A stretch of DNA of 64,000 nt from Thalassia testudinum (taxonomy: Eukaryota > Streptophyta > Magnoliopsida > Alismatales > Hydrocharitaceae). The notes below the pieces were generated by a model. It saw only the letters and a program-made list of their open reading frames with translations, did not search any database and was not told the origin of the DNA. Positions 1 to 11,844 of this stretch are shown here, piece by piece. The first letter of the stretch is position 1. Each line of letters begins with the position of its first letter. The position numbers and the translations under genes were made by a program. The DNA lies in the NCBI GenBank assembly GCA_037157565.1, contig JAZHRO010000013.1:32182501-32246500 (forward strand). Direction: 5' to 3'.

Positions 1-516
1 AAGGAATTCAATGGAGTAATTTGATTTTAGGTTTGACCACGTTTGACAGGTCAATTTGCGTAAAAACCTATATTAGATCACAAATTGGGCATGGTTCTTA
101 ATTTAGGTCAAGATTGGTTGCAAAGGACAAATTGATGGTTCTAAACCATACAGAGTATTTTTCCATGAATTTTAGAGGATTTAGTTGATTTTTAATATTC
201 CTAGAACTTCATGAATTAAATTGGATTTGTTTTTAGGGTTACAGAATGTCATTTAATTTCTAGAAGTTGGTATAACCCTTTTCAGATCAGATCATCCCAC
301 TTCCTTCCTTATTAAGCTCATTTGACCTGTGTTTAGACCCTTGGATACCCTGTTTGTGTACTGCATTGGTAAAATTACAGTTTTACCCTTATGACTTATT
401 TTATTCTTCAATTCAGAATTCCCTAAGTTAGGCTTTTCTTTAGGTTTTGTAGGAGCTTTTTCACACTTATTTAGATCAAATTGTGCTAGTTAGGGTTCAT
501 GATGAGGCTCTCATCA
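1..516 (-). repeat. Terminal fragment of Athila-family LTR
   Basis: This stretch matches, with scattered differences, the terminal 500 bp of the LTRs ending at 3484, 14476, 16213 and 20098. Shared blocks include the 'gaatgtcatttaattt' segment and the terminal micro-palindrome TGATGAG..CTCATCA at 500-516. The window opens inside the repeat, so the full length is unknown. The strand is inferred from the intact Athila-type element next door, whose sense strand is minus. Confidence 0.7.
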
Positions 517-879
517 TAGATGTTGGCCTTAAGGATTCGATAAGCTCCTCAGAGCCCAGAACGAGATTATTTTCGATTAGTCTGTTTCTACTGTTCAATC
601 TGATGTCTAGCTAGGGGAACAGAATCAAACAATCGCGGCTGGGGGGTACACTCGGAACCGGAGGCGCAAGCTGAAGGAAGAACCTCCTCCCCAGTGCCTC
701 CTTCTAACTAGTTGGATTGAACAGACAGAAATAGATTAAATTGTTCCTTTATCTCAAGACGGGTTTTGGGAGTCTGTAGGTCTGTAGGCTAACCCAATTA
801 AGGATAGGTTTGATTGTTTGTATTGCAGGGTGCCTTTCTTCCTCCTGTCTCTCATGAATCCTTTCACATATTACACGCA
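517..879. other. Unassigned sequence between LTR fragments
   Basis: I see no long ORF, LTR match or structural RNA here. It sits between two pieces of the same LTR family and is probably retrotransposon-derived. Confidence 0.3.
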
Positions 880-1222
880 TTCCCGCTCTTTCCCTCCTGT
901 TTTGAATTTTCCTCAACATGACGATTATTCCGACTCGTACTGTAATCAACATGACGAAAGAGGGGGAGGAGGCGGCGGGCGGCTGTACTGCCGTCACCGG
1001 AGACGAAGGAGCCCAGGAGAAGGGAGGGCGACGTGGAAGAGGTGTTGGAAGGTGCCTGCTTGTACGGCCAGGCGTAGCGGACGACGACAGAGGTAACCCT
1101 GCCATTGGTATGGTGGCAGGGCGACGAGAAAGGAGGAGGGTCGCCGGAGCCTGCGGGCGAATGGCCGAAGGAGTAGGAGACGAAAATTGAGGGATTTCCT
1201 TGGCCAAAACAGGCTTGAAGGA
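880..1222 (-). repeat. Internal fragment of Athila-family LTR
   Basis: This GC-rich stretch resembles 18960-19130 and 15105-15250. It shares the 'gccattggtatggtggcag' block followed by the 'gacgagaaaggagg' and 'gtcgccggagc' blocks. It ends abruptly about 7 bp before a Tekay-type integrase remnant starts. Several 60-150 aa open frames here on both strands have no counterpart outside the repeat and are not genes. Confidence 0.6.
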
Positions 1223-1228
1223 AGTAGC

Positions 1229-2230
1229 ATGGATTGTATCCGACCAGCACAGTTAGCAAAGAGGTATATTCGCGACGTGGTACGTCTGCACGGAGTTCCG
1301 GGTGAGATTGTATTCGACCGGGATACCCATTTTACGTCTTAGTTTTGGACTATGTTTTAGCAGGCTTTGGGGACACGGTTGAGGTTCAGCACGGCATACC
1401 ACCCCCAGACGGACGAACAATCAGAGCGCACGATACAGACACTTGAGGACTTTTTGCATGCCTGTGAACTGGACTAGAGGGGCTCTTGGGATGAGCACTT
1501 GCTTCTGGCAGAGTTTGTATGTAATAACAGTTATCACTCGAGCATCGGCATGGCACCCTATGAGGTTCTGTACGGACGGAGGTGTACTGCACCCCTGAGT
1601 TGGGTTGAGGTGGGGACCAAGTGGGACGTTGGCCCCATGCCGATTCGGCAGAGTCAGGAGGTGGTTGAGTAGATTCACAGATGACTTTGTACTGTTAGGA
1701 ACAGACAGAAGAGTTATGCCGATCGAAATTGCAGAGAGGTGAAGTTCAAGGTTGGGAATCACGTCTTTCTACGCATTTCGCCCATGAAGGGCTTACAGTG
1801 TTTTGGGGTGAAAGGGAAGCTCGCGCCGAGGTTTGTGGGGCCCTGTGAGGTCCTGGAGCGGGTTGGACCTGTTGCTTACAGGCTTGCCCTTCCTCCTCAG
1901 CTTTCTGATGTGCACGACGTGTTCCACGTGTCCAACCTCAGGAAGTACGTCGCCGATCCCAGTCACGTTTTGAGCCACAAGAGTGTCAAAGTGGGTGACG
2001 ACCTGACCTACCCGAGCGACCAGTGTAGATACTAGACAGAGCCGTCCGGAGTTTGAGATGGAAGCAGGTACCCCTGGTGAAGGTCTTGTGGAGGAGCCAG
2101 AGGTACGAGGAGGCTACTCGGGAGCCTGAGGCGGCGATGCGAGAGCGGTACCCGGAGATTTTTGAGGGTACGCCTTTTCAGACCGGCTTCGATCCTCTTT
2201 AAGTTTGTTATGCGTTTTTTTATTCTTTTT
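1229..2230 (+). pseudogene. Decayed Ty3/gypsy (Tekay/Del-type) integrase and chromodomain
   Basis: The reading frame gives the C-terminal half of a chromovirus integrase. It starts in the catalytic core (LHGVPGEIVFDRDTHF at about 1290, [18 protein letters not shown] at about 1400), then AEFVCNNSYHSSIGMAPYE and LYGRR. It continues through the integrase C-terminal domain (FKVGNHVFLRISPMKGL, FVGPCEVLERVGPVAYRLAL, DVFHVSNLRKYV, 1740-1960). A chromodomain-like tail follows (PLVKVLWRSQ, EEATREPEAAMRERYPEIF, about 2070-2165). At least five in-frame stops, mostly TAG, and a shift near 2010 make it non-functional. Everything upstream of the core (gag, protease, RT, RNase H) is missing. The sequence 2245-2276 is the usual Tekay pol-end/polypurine region, and 2278-2338 may be the first bases of its LTR before the next element begins. 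Confidence 0.85.
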
Positions 2231-2338
2231 CCGCACCCTAACTAGCTCAAGTTTCGAGGACGAAACATTCTTTAAGTTTGTTATGATGTTAAGACCCGAG
2301 CTGTTCGAGCCTTTTAAGACATCTGGACTATGGGTTAG

Positions 2339-3484
2339 TGATGGCTTGGTTGTTGTGTTTGTTATATGTCAAGTTATAGTCGTTATAGTAATAAGACAAC
2401 TACCAAGTTATCATTACAAAATTTTTTTACTCGGAAATGGTTTTCCCGAGGTCAAACTCAGGGAGCTACTGGAATTTTAAAAGTACAAAGTTTCTCCATT
2501 AGATTACAAAAATAAGGGAGGGAGGGAGAGAGAGAAAGAGAGAGAGGGAGCTTGTCTTGGCTTCTTCTTCTTCTCTTCTCCTTTTCCTTCTCCTTCTTTC
2601 AGCTGCTCTTCTTTTCTTTTTCTTCTCTGCTCACGGCTGGGTCCCTGCGACAGAAGGTATGGGGGCTGGCAGAGAGCATGGTCGGGTCCCTGCGACAGAG
2701 GACATCGCAGGGAACCCCGCGTCTGCTTTGCAGGGCGGTCACCCCTCTCTGCGCTGCGCCATGCTCCGCGCAAAGTCGCTGGAGCATGGCGCTGCGCAGA
2801 GTTTTAAAGGAGGGACTGTTCTGCAAAGAACGATGAAAAATCTGGGGGCCATAACGCAAGGGTTTCGAAAGATAAGGGTCAAAAAGTAAATGAAGAGGAT
2901 CAAATTGCAAAGTCGGTCAAAGAGGTCTCCTATTAGGCTCAAGTTTTTATACAAGACTAATTTGAACCTAAGGATTTTAATGGTAAATTTTATTTCTAGG
3001 TTGTACCATGTTTGACCGGCCAATTTACGTAAAAACCCAGATTAAGTCATTATTTGGGCAAGGTTCTCTTTGTATGTCAAAAGGGTTTCTAAGGCCAAAT
3101 TGAAGGTTCTAAACCCTAGATATTATTTTTATATGAATTTTAGAGGGTTTAGTTGATTTTTATCCTACCTCGAACCTCGTGAATTGAAGTGGGTTTGTTT
3201 TAGGGTTACAGAATGTCATTTAATTTCCTAAAGTAGCTATAACCCTTTTTAGATCCGACCATCCCACTTTCCTTCTTATTAGGCTTGTTTAACCTGTGTT
3301 TAGACCCTTAATTACCCTGTTTGCAAACTGCGTTGGTGAAATTACAGTTTTACCCCTTATGATTTGTTTTCTTCTCAAACTCAGAATTCTCTGAGTTAAG
3401 CTTTTCTTTGGGTTATGTAGGAGCTTTTTCTTACATATCTGGGTTAGATTGTGCTAGTTAGGGTTCATGATGAGGTTCTCATCA
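2339..3484 (-). repeat. 3' LTR of Athila-type element (short form, 1146 bp)
   Basis: The repeat reads TGATGGCTTGG...TTCTCATCA on the plus strand, with TG..CA termini. Its left 300 bp and right 850 bp match the LTR at 11633-14476. About 1.7 kb present in that copy, between its pyrimidine tract and its 'gcacagaaggtatggggg' block, is missing here. The junction is near 2637-2650. Pyrimidine-rich 2550-2640 gives open frames that are not genes. Confidence 0.85.
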
Positions 3485-3497
3485 TACCCCCATGCCT
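3485..3497 (-). promoter_or_regulatory. Polypurine tract of Athila-type element
   Basis: Immediately inside the 3' LTR, the minus strand reads GGCATGGGGGTA directly before TGATGAG. This is the expected place and composition of the plus-strand priming site. A similar purine-rich motif (minus strand GGCATGGGGGGTA) lies at 4741-4754 and could be a second or ancestral tract. Confidence 0.6.
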
Positions 3498-5028
3498 AAC
3501 TTTTGCTAGTCCCTCAGCAAAAACTTAAGGTTTCAACCTTTGTTCTAGACCATGAAGTTCTTAATGATTTCATATAAGTGCTTTTTTAATTTGAAACCTA
3601 GATTAGGTTAGAATGCTCACCATAGGCCTAAAAGGTATTCTAGTACCAACCAAGATCCGGATCTGTCTAGCCTTAGCCTCAGTCCTTAGTAAAGGTTTTT
3701 AAGGCCTACAAGAACTAACCTAAGGTTTATTGGACTTTGTGGTTAAAGCACCCGTGCTTGAAATGATTTTAGCCCTAGCTCAGTTCGCAGTGTGTTTTGT
3801 AAGAGAGATAGAAGATTTATTTGTTTGGAGTGTTTTCTCTCTCTTTTTCTTTTTAATTCTAGCTTAAGATTGACTTTTCAACACGGTCTGTATCAGATTC
3901 CTTGTCCCCATCATCAATCCTCAAGGGTTCCTGGCAGTCAATGCTTTGAGATAGCACCGCCCATGGTAACCCCCGGAATCGTGGCTATTGAGATTTCGAG
4001 ATAATCCCATCCATAGTGTTTCGAGGCCGAATTCAGACCCTGGCAATTGACATTTCGTGATAATGCCATCCATGGAATCTGAACCAGCAGAGTGCTTACA
4101 TGCCTTCGGTAGGATATGTAAATATCCTAAGAGATAAGCACCGAGGAGATGATATTTTGTTACGCATCTTCGAGGGGAATTTCCGACCTCTCCTCACTGG
4201 GAACTCGTCCGAATCAACTTGTGTTGATCGGCCGTTCCTACTCGAGGTGTTATTTTCAGAATTTTGCGACGCTTCTGCGTGATTTTGATTTTTACGCTTA
4301 CTGAACCAGGCTGTGTGTGAGGTTAGGGTGCTTAGGTTACTGAGTCCCGTAAATCAAAAGTTAGTTAATAAGGCCAAATACTTCCTAAGCCTTGGACCTA
4401 ATACTTAAGCTTTTCATTTTCCTCAACCTCTTGAGGAATGTCTAGATCTTAATGGGTACTAGGAGTCTATCCAAGAATGCCTAAGGTTTGCGTTCTTACT
4501 AATCTCACTGTGCACTTTTTAGTTCTTTTCTTGAATGAGGTCTAGAACTTAAGCTAATTCCTTAGTTTCTTACTAATGACTATCACTTTTCTCTCATTTT
4601 TGTGCTCCCTTTTCATTTCGTTTCTTTTTCCTTCCTCCACAAAATTTCTTTCCTCCTCTTATTATGATTTTTTTTTATGGTGTTTTTGGCATATGTGAAT
4701 TTTTTGTTTAAAACCTTTTCTTACAAGTTTTGCACCTTCATACCCCCCCATGCCTAAGATTTGCAATGTCCTCATTGTGACTTAGGGGGTTTTTATTCAA
4801 CTTAATTCATTCCTTAGGACAGATATTTTGGTGAGTGAATGGGTCGGATTGACTGTTGCGGACGATTTCTAATCTCAGATGCAGGCACTTAAGGTGGAGT
4901 CGGCTGTCTTAAAGGGTGAATCTTAAGTGCACAAAGGTGTCAAAAAAAGGTTTCAGGTTTTCCAAGAGAATGACGGGCTGCCTCCCGTTGAGCGCTGAGT
5001 TTTACGCCATCGGCTGGGCACACTAAGC
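3498..5028 (-). other. 3' region of Athila-type element between pol and LTR
   Basis: About 1.5 kb with no open frame of note on the sense (minus) strand. In Athila relatives this place can hold an env-like gene, but none is recognisable here. Small plus-strand frames at 3792-4004 and 4100-4282 match nothing I know and are antisense to the element. Confidence 0.5.
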
Positions 5029-8000
5029 TCATGGGGAATGGAGGATATAAGATGATTCAGCAAAATCAATAGAAGTTACATCAATGAACGGTTTGAGTCT
5101 CTGACCATTCATGATGGAAGGTTTGGAATCATGGCTGAGTGGACTGATCTCGACGGCTCCATTTCCAAACACCTGTCGGACCAAGTATGGTCCGATCCAC
5201 TTGGATCGCAGCTTCCCAGGGAAAAGTTTGAGTCGGACATCAAGAAGTAGGACCTTCTGACCAGGATAAAAGATCTTTCTAGAGATATGCTTGTCATGGA
5301 AGGCTTTAACCCGCTCCTTGTAGATTCACGAGTTCTCGTACGCATCAAGACGTAGCTCTTCGATCTCGCTGATTTGAAGCTTTCTGTGGGTTCCAACCTT
5401 CGAAAGATCTAGATTACAGTTCCGTACTGCCCAATAGGCTTTGTGCTCCAATTCGACAGGAAGGTGACATGCCTTCCCGTACACCAGTCTAAAGGGAGAC
5501 ATGACTAATTAGGTTTTGTGGGCGGTCCTATAGGCCCACAAGGCTTCCGGAAGTCGGGACGACTAGTCCTTCTTGTCAAGCCGAACAGTGATCTGCAGGA
5601 TTTTCTTAATCTCCCGATTTGACAACTCAGCTAGACCATTAGTCTAGGGGTGATAAGGAGTAGAGATTCAGTGAGACACCCCGTACTTGGTCATCAGTGA
5701 CCTAAACTAAGCATTCGTGAAATGGGTCCCCCCATCTGAGATGATAGCACGAGGAATCCCGAATCGTGAGAAGATATTGTGCTGAACGAACTTGAGAACG
5801 ATTTTGTGATCACAGGTTCGAGTTGGTATGGCTTTGATCCATTTGGACACGTAGTCCACGGCTAGCAGAATATATTCGAAACCATCCGAAACAGGAAAGG
5901 GGCCCATAAAATCAATCCCCTAAACATCAAAGATTTCGCATACAAGAATCGGCTGCAGAGGCATCATGTCGCGATGGCTCATGTTGCCCAAAGTTTGGCA
6001 ACGACTGCATGCCTTGCAGTGACTGTATGCGTCTTTGAATAGTGTGGGCCAGTAGAAACCACACTGGAGGATTTTCGATGTGATTTTGTGCCCAGAGAAA
6101 TGGCCACCGCATGCCTGGTCATGGCAGAAGGAAAGAATATCATTGACTTCATCTTCCGGGACACATCTCCGGATGATTTGGTTAGCACCTATGCAGAAGA
6201 GGTACGAATCTTCCCAAATGTAATACTTGGCATCAGAGCGCAATTTGTCTTTCTTGGCCTTTGGCCAATCAGACGGGATCTGATGAGATGTCAAGTAGTT
6301 TACTATATCAACAAACCATGGAAGTCTAGTACCAATAGTCAGCAGGTGCTCATCAGGGAAATGCTCCGTGATGGGTCCGGAAGGGTTGATAATCTCAGAA
6401 GGAAGGCGGGACAAATGGTCAGCTACCACATTTTGTTTTCCTGCCTTGTCGCGAATCTCGAGATCGAATTCTTGCAACAGCAAGATCCATCAGATTAGTC
6501 GGGGCTTCGCATCCTTCTTGGAAAGGAGATGCCTCACAGCTGTGTGATTCGAGTAGATGATGACGTGGGAACCCAGGAGATAAGATCAAAATTTTTCAAG
6601 GGCAAATACTACGGCTAGCAACTCTTTCTCCGTAACTGTATAGTTACGCTGAGCCTCTTCAAGTGTCTTGCTAGCGTAGTAGATGACCACGGGTTTCCCG
6701 TCAGCTTTCTGCCCCAGAACCGCTCCTACAGCGAAATCAGACGCATCGCACATGATCTCAAAGGGTTGAGACCAGTCAGGGGATTGTAGGATTGGCGCCT
6801 GGGTGACTCGTTCACGAAGGTTTTCAAAGGCTAGAGTGCATTCCTTGGAGATTTCAAAGGGTACATCCTTAGAGAGGAGAGTCGTCAGGGGATTTTCGAG
6901 AAATTAGGAATGAAACGATGGTAAAAATCGACGTGCCCCAGAAAAGAACGGATGTCCCTTATCAAGCTAGGCATAGGAAGGCATGAGATTAGATCAACCT
7001 TAGCTCGATCCACCTGGATGCCCTTCTCAGAAATCAGATGTCCTAGGACGATCCCCTCAGGCACCATAAAGTGGCTCTTTTCCCAGGAAAGAGCCAGATT
7101 AACGTCGATGCAGCGCCTGAGTATATGAACCAAGTGCTGGAGGATATCATCAAATGATGCCCCGAAAGCTGAAAAGTCATCCATGAAGACTTCCAGATAA
7201 TCACCTACCATATCAGAGAATATGGCAAGCATGCACCACTGAAAACTCGCAGGTGCATTGCAAAGACTGAACGGCATCCTTCGGAATGCGTACGTTCCGA
7301 AGGAGCAGGTGAACGTGGTCTTCTCTTGGTCTTAAGGATGAATAGCTACTTGGTTATAACCGGAGTACCCATCAAGGAAGTAGAAGAATCGATTTCCCTC
7401 TAATTTCTCGAGAATCTGATCAATGAAAGGTAGTAGGAAATGATCCTTCTTCGTGGAGGAATTGAGTCGTCGGTAATCTATGCAAACTCTCCATGAGTTG
7501 GCTAATCGGGTAGGTATGACTTCTCCGGTTTCAGTCGTTATGGTGGTGAGCCCTGCCTTTTTAGGCACAACCTAGATTGGGCTCACCCAACGACTATCGG
7601 AGATCGGGTAGATGATCCCTGCATCTAACCACTTGATGATCTCATTTTTCACGACCTCCTGCAGATTGGGGTTCAAGCATCTCTGCATCTCACGAGAAGG
7701 TCGTGCACCCTCTTCTGAGTAAATATGATGTGTGCAATAGGAGGGACTTATTCCAGTCAAATCATCGAGAGTCCATCCAATGGCTCTGCGATGTTGCTGG
7801 AGAACAGCAATCAGAAGGGATTCCTGTTCGGGATTAAGCTTGGAATTAATAATCACAGGAAGGGTCTGATTAGAACCTAGAAAGATGTATTTCAAATGAT
7901 CGGGAAGGGGTTTCAGTTCAAGGATGGGGTTATCAGCAGCAGCGGGTGGTTCAGGGTAGAAGTGAGGTTCAAGGGTTGTAATTATGGGTCTGTCTAAATC

Positions 8001-8634
8001 TGGTTTTGACTCCTCTGATTGCGGTTCAAAATCTTTTTGTGGTTGATGAGGAATAATCAGGTCATTCTCAAAATGCATTTCATCAACCAAAGTCTTGATA
8101 TCACAAATCCGTCTGATGACACCGCAATTAATTCCTTGTTGAGCCTAAAATATATCAATTTTTAGGGTTTGATTTCCAAATTTGAGCTCTATTTGGCCCT
8201 CCTCACAGCTGATGTTGGCTCTAGCAGTAGCCAAGAAAGGTCTCCCTAGAATGATCGGTGTATCCCTAGGGTTTTCAAGTGCGTCCATGTCTAAGACTAT
8301 AAAGTCTACAGGAAAGTAGAAATCCCGCACTCTTACAATAACATAATTGAGAATCCCTTTAGGTGACTTTATAGATCGATCTGCTAATTGCAATGTCACC
8401 TCAGTTGGTTTTAGCTCAGATTCTTCTAGGTGGTTAAGTAAGGATGTGGGTATTAGATTTATGGAAGCACCAAAGTCTAGCAATGCTCTATCGAATTGGG
8501 TATCACCTATCTTGCAGGAAATCAGGGGAGTACCAGGTTCTTTAACCTTGGGTGAGAGTCTGCTTAGGATTACAGAGCTAGCTTGCTCTGATAGTACAAT
8601 TGGACTCCCACTCTTGGTTCGCGGCTTACGCTAG
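5029..8634 (-). pseudogene. Athila-type pol (protease, RT, RNase H, integrase), inactivated
   Basis: The order on the minus strand is as follows. Aspartic protease: LLDFGASINLIPTSLL at about 8480, where DFG replaces the usual DxG. RT: WRVCIDYRRLN at about 7490, FFYFLDGYSGYNQ at about 7370, VFMDDFSAFG at about 7180. RNase H: MCDASDFAVGAVLGQ at about 6750, VIYYASKTL, YTVTEKELLAVVFA. Integrase: an HHCC zinc finger with CSRCQ at about 6010, core IDFMGPFPVSDG at about 5890, DGGTHF at about 5730, STPYHP at about 5670. C-terminal domain: KLRSKWIGPYLVRQVFGNGAVE, about 5170-5230. It shares the gag frame down to about 6885, where a one-base loss shifts the frame. At least ten in-frame stops follow the pattern CAG to TAG, CGA to TGA or TGG to TAG, so no polyprotein can be made. 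Confidence 0.9.
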
Positions 8635-10706
8635 GGTGTACACACATTCTTTAGGAATCGTGCGTAAGCCGATACGTGGCGAATCGCATCCATCAAGGGG
8701 ATGTTTATTTGGACCTGCTCAAAGAGCTTGACCAGGTCCTCCTCAGGTGCCACGGGCTTGGTGGTCTTCTTTCCCTTGGTCAAGGCCTCGGGGAACGGAA
8801 CCTTGGTTGGTTCTTCTAGGATAGGTCCAGGTCTTTGATTTGGGACAGGGATAGGAACATCCTGGATTACTATCTTAGGGTTGGGATTACTACCAGGCTC
8901 GGAGTGGTTTGGATAAGGTGGATCTTGGGTTTCCTTACCACTACGGGTTGTTACAGAGTTTAGCCCTGCCTGGTTTTGGTTAGGGTTGGGTAAGATGGGT
9001 TGCTGCTGATAGCCCGCATAGGAAGTGGAAGCCTCCATCCCGTCGGGTGAAGGAACAGAGGGGCCCTGATAAATCATGTGTGCTTGGCCCAGGTTTGGGT
9101 TCATAACGCGCCGCTGGGTCGACACGTTATTCGGGTTAGGAAAAGGTTGGGAAGGAAGTGTGCCTGGTTGGCGAGAATTTGCCAACTGGACCAGTTGATT
9201 TCTAACCTCTGTAAGTTCGTCCTTGTGTTGCTTTTGAATAGCCGCATTCGTTCTTTGAATGTCAGCCAGAGTCCGAAGGATGAGAGACATTTGGTCCTGA
9301 TTTGGCCCTGATGGATAGGTAGGGTTGGGTCGAGGCTGAGGCGGCTGGTAAGGACGAGATGGTTGTGAACGGGGCTGAAAGGGCGGTCTCTGGGTTTGGG
9401 AATTTCTCGCCAATTGGAAGTGGGGATGGTTTCGCCATCCAGCGTTATAGGTGTTGGAGAATGGGTCATTCTGGATGGCGTTGAGGTCCTTGCAGGTCTG
9501 AGGAACCTCCAAAGAATCAGAGAAAGGGGGAATGGAATTCCCCGGACTGGTATGGAAAAGATCGGATGACCCTCCGATCCGAGAGTTAGATGGGCATGAA
9601 TCCATCCCAGGAGAAGATCGGTGGAGAATGTTTTGCACAGTTTCTCGTGTAGAAAGAGGCTGTGCAAAGGAGCTATGCGCAGAGGTAGCTCGCTGCAACT
9701 GCTGAGTCAGCTCGTCCACCTTCTTCTCAATGATGGAGACCTTGTCCAATCGACTGGCCATTAGTTCCAGGTCGACTGATGCGAATAGGCCCTGCATCTC
9801 GTGTGCTCCCCTAAGGTTCGTCGATGCGCGGGTATTCGTCCTGTCGAATAAGCCCATGGAGTCATTATTGATGGAGTTCTCGCACATGTTTTAGAGAATC
9901 TCCCACACGGTGTCCTCATGTTGACCCATGATATTCCCTCCGCAAGTTGCGTTGACGAAAAGCATGATATCCTCACGGAGTCCCTGGTAAAAAAACTGGA
10001 CTTGTTCCCATTTAGGAACTCCGTGATGGGGGCACTTTCTCATGAGATCCTAAAAGTGATCCCATGCCTCATGGAGAGGTTCTCCCGTTTGCTGCGTGAA
10101 GTGAGTAATCTGATGGCGCAAGGCATTGGTCCGACTAACGGGAAAGAACTTCTTCAAAAATTCAGACTGAAGTTTTTCCCAATTATTGATCGGTCGAGTC
10201 TGAGTCTGGTACCAATGAGAAGCCTTGTCCATAAGGGAGGAGAACATTTTCATGAGGAGAATGTCTCGATTTTGTGCATTTGACCCAAAAGTTTGGGCCA
10301 GATGCTTCAGCTGTTTGATGTGCTGGAAGGGGTCTTCAGAATTAAGCCCATGGAATTTGGGTATGGCATGAATTATATTGGGCTTTAATTCAGAATCAGG
10401 TCCTCCAGTCGGGATTTTGACTCGAGGCTTAATAGCCACTATAGCAGGATTATAATGGTCCCGCATCATAGGACGCTGCGGTGGGTGCACAAAGTTCTGG
10501 AAGAGGTCATTGAGTCGCTGGAGCTGGTGCTCCAGATTGTTTTCTTCCTCAACTGGCTGAGCCATTGTGGAAGAAGAAGGTGAGTTGGGTTCGGAGTCGG
10601 AGGAGAGGTCGATGTGTGGAGTTGTTTTCTCAAACAAGGGCACTGAGGCTTGGCCTCGAGGAGAGTGAAGTTCTAAAGGAGGTTTTAAGGATCTCCTACC
10701 AAACAT
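8635..10706 (-). pseudogene. Athila-type gag, interrupted by stops
   Basis: The frame opens with Met at 10706 (MFGRRSLKPPLEL). A capsid-like region follows (IPKFHGLNSEDPFQHIKQL, ASHWYQTQTRPINNWEKL, FLKKFFPVSRTNALR, LHEAWDHF). TAG at about 10049 replaces a Gln or Arg codon, and TAA lies at about 9890. The rest, 9887-8635, is a long Pro/Gln/Asn-rich segment typical of Athila gag C-termini, ending FLKNVCTP-stop just before the protease. I see no CCHC zinc knuckle. Gag and pol are in one frame, so the parent element made a single polyprotein. Confidence 0.85.
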
Positions 10707-11610
10707 ACACTGTTGGAAGAGATGAGTTTAACAGGTGCTGGACCCAATCAAGGCACCCAAAAAGTTGGGTGACTATAGAGGTGTGGGGTAGATGGACCCC
10801 TTGATTAAAAGATCGGCCACCTGAGAATTACCTGGGCAGCCAGAGAGGGTGAGTCCCGCAAAGACCCCTACACGGTAGAGCGTCCCCACGGGTTACAGGG
10901 TTTCCCCCACCCAACCTCTCTTGTCACTGAGATTTCAGGTAGACCAGAATGGAGATCTTGACCTCTTAAGTCTACCAATTTTAGTTTAAGATCAGGGTGC
11001 TTAAGTTTTCACTTGAACTTTTAGCTTTTTGAGTGCGAAGAGTGTCCTAAGTTGAAGGTTGGTTGATCCTAAGGGGTCAACTTCACCTATTGATTCCTTT
11101 GAGAACTTATTAGGTCTTGTTTTTTAGGGTTCAAGTGTTTTTAGAGAGCCAATTGCTTAGGGTTTTCTGAATAGGTATATTCAATCAATGGCTTAGGCAC
11201 ACTTCTTTTGGGATTTCTCAATTCTTGATTAAGTAGTGTGTCTCTAAAACCCTAGTGTTAATTCCTATGTTGGCTCTACTTGGTCCAGTTAACTCCTTGT
11301 TGGGTAATTAGGGCTTCAGGCAAGAAGATGTTAGCCCTTAATTACCCTTAATACTGTGTGCATGAATAGTGGTTTTGAAAACATGCAGCTGTTACTAAGT
11401 ATAAAAGACAGGTTATACCTATATTATTATTTTTTTCTTTTTCTTCCTCTTTAAAATTTAGGGGTTAATAGTAGGAGGATAGAAGTTATGTGTCCTTGGA
11501 GTGGTTGTTGTGTGGCTGCTTCTTAATTTTTCCTGTACCTTCACACAAGAGAGAAGATTATTAGAAAATTCCAAAATAGAGAATTTATAGCTTCTAGAAT
11601 AGCCGTTGCT
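10707..11610 (-). other. Leader (5' UTR) of Athila-type element
   Basis: About 900 bp separate the primer site from the gag start. No sense-strand ORF is present. Long leaders are usual in this lineage. Confidence 0.6.
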
Positions 11611-11627
11611 CCCCGGCAACGGCGCCA
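11611..11627 (-). promoter_or_regulatory. Primer binding site, tRNA-Asp
   Basis: The minus strand reads TGGCGCCGTTGCCGGGG. This is the exact complement of the 3' end of plant tRNA-Asp including CCA, and it lies 5 bp inside the LTR end at 11633. It fixes the element's orientation (minus) and its LTR boundary. Confidence 0.92.
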
Positions 11628-11632
11628 AGAAA

Positions 11633-11813
11633 TGATGGCTTGGTTGTTGTGTTTGTTATATGTCAAGTTATAGTCGTTATAGTAATAAGACAGCTACCAA
11701 GTTATCATTACAATTTTTTTTTTTACTCGGAAATGGTTTTCCCGAGGTCGAACTCAGGGAGTTACTGGAATTCTAGAAATACAAAGTTTCTCCATTAGAT
11801 TACAAAAATAAGG

Positions 11814-11844
<31 letters not shown>

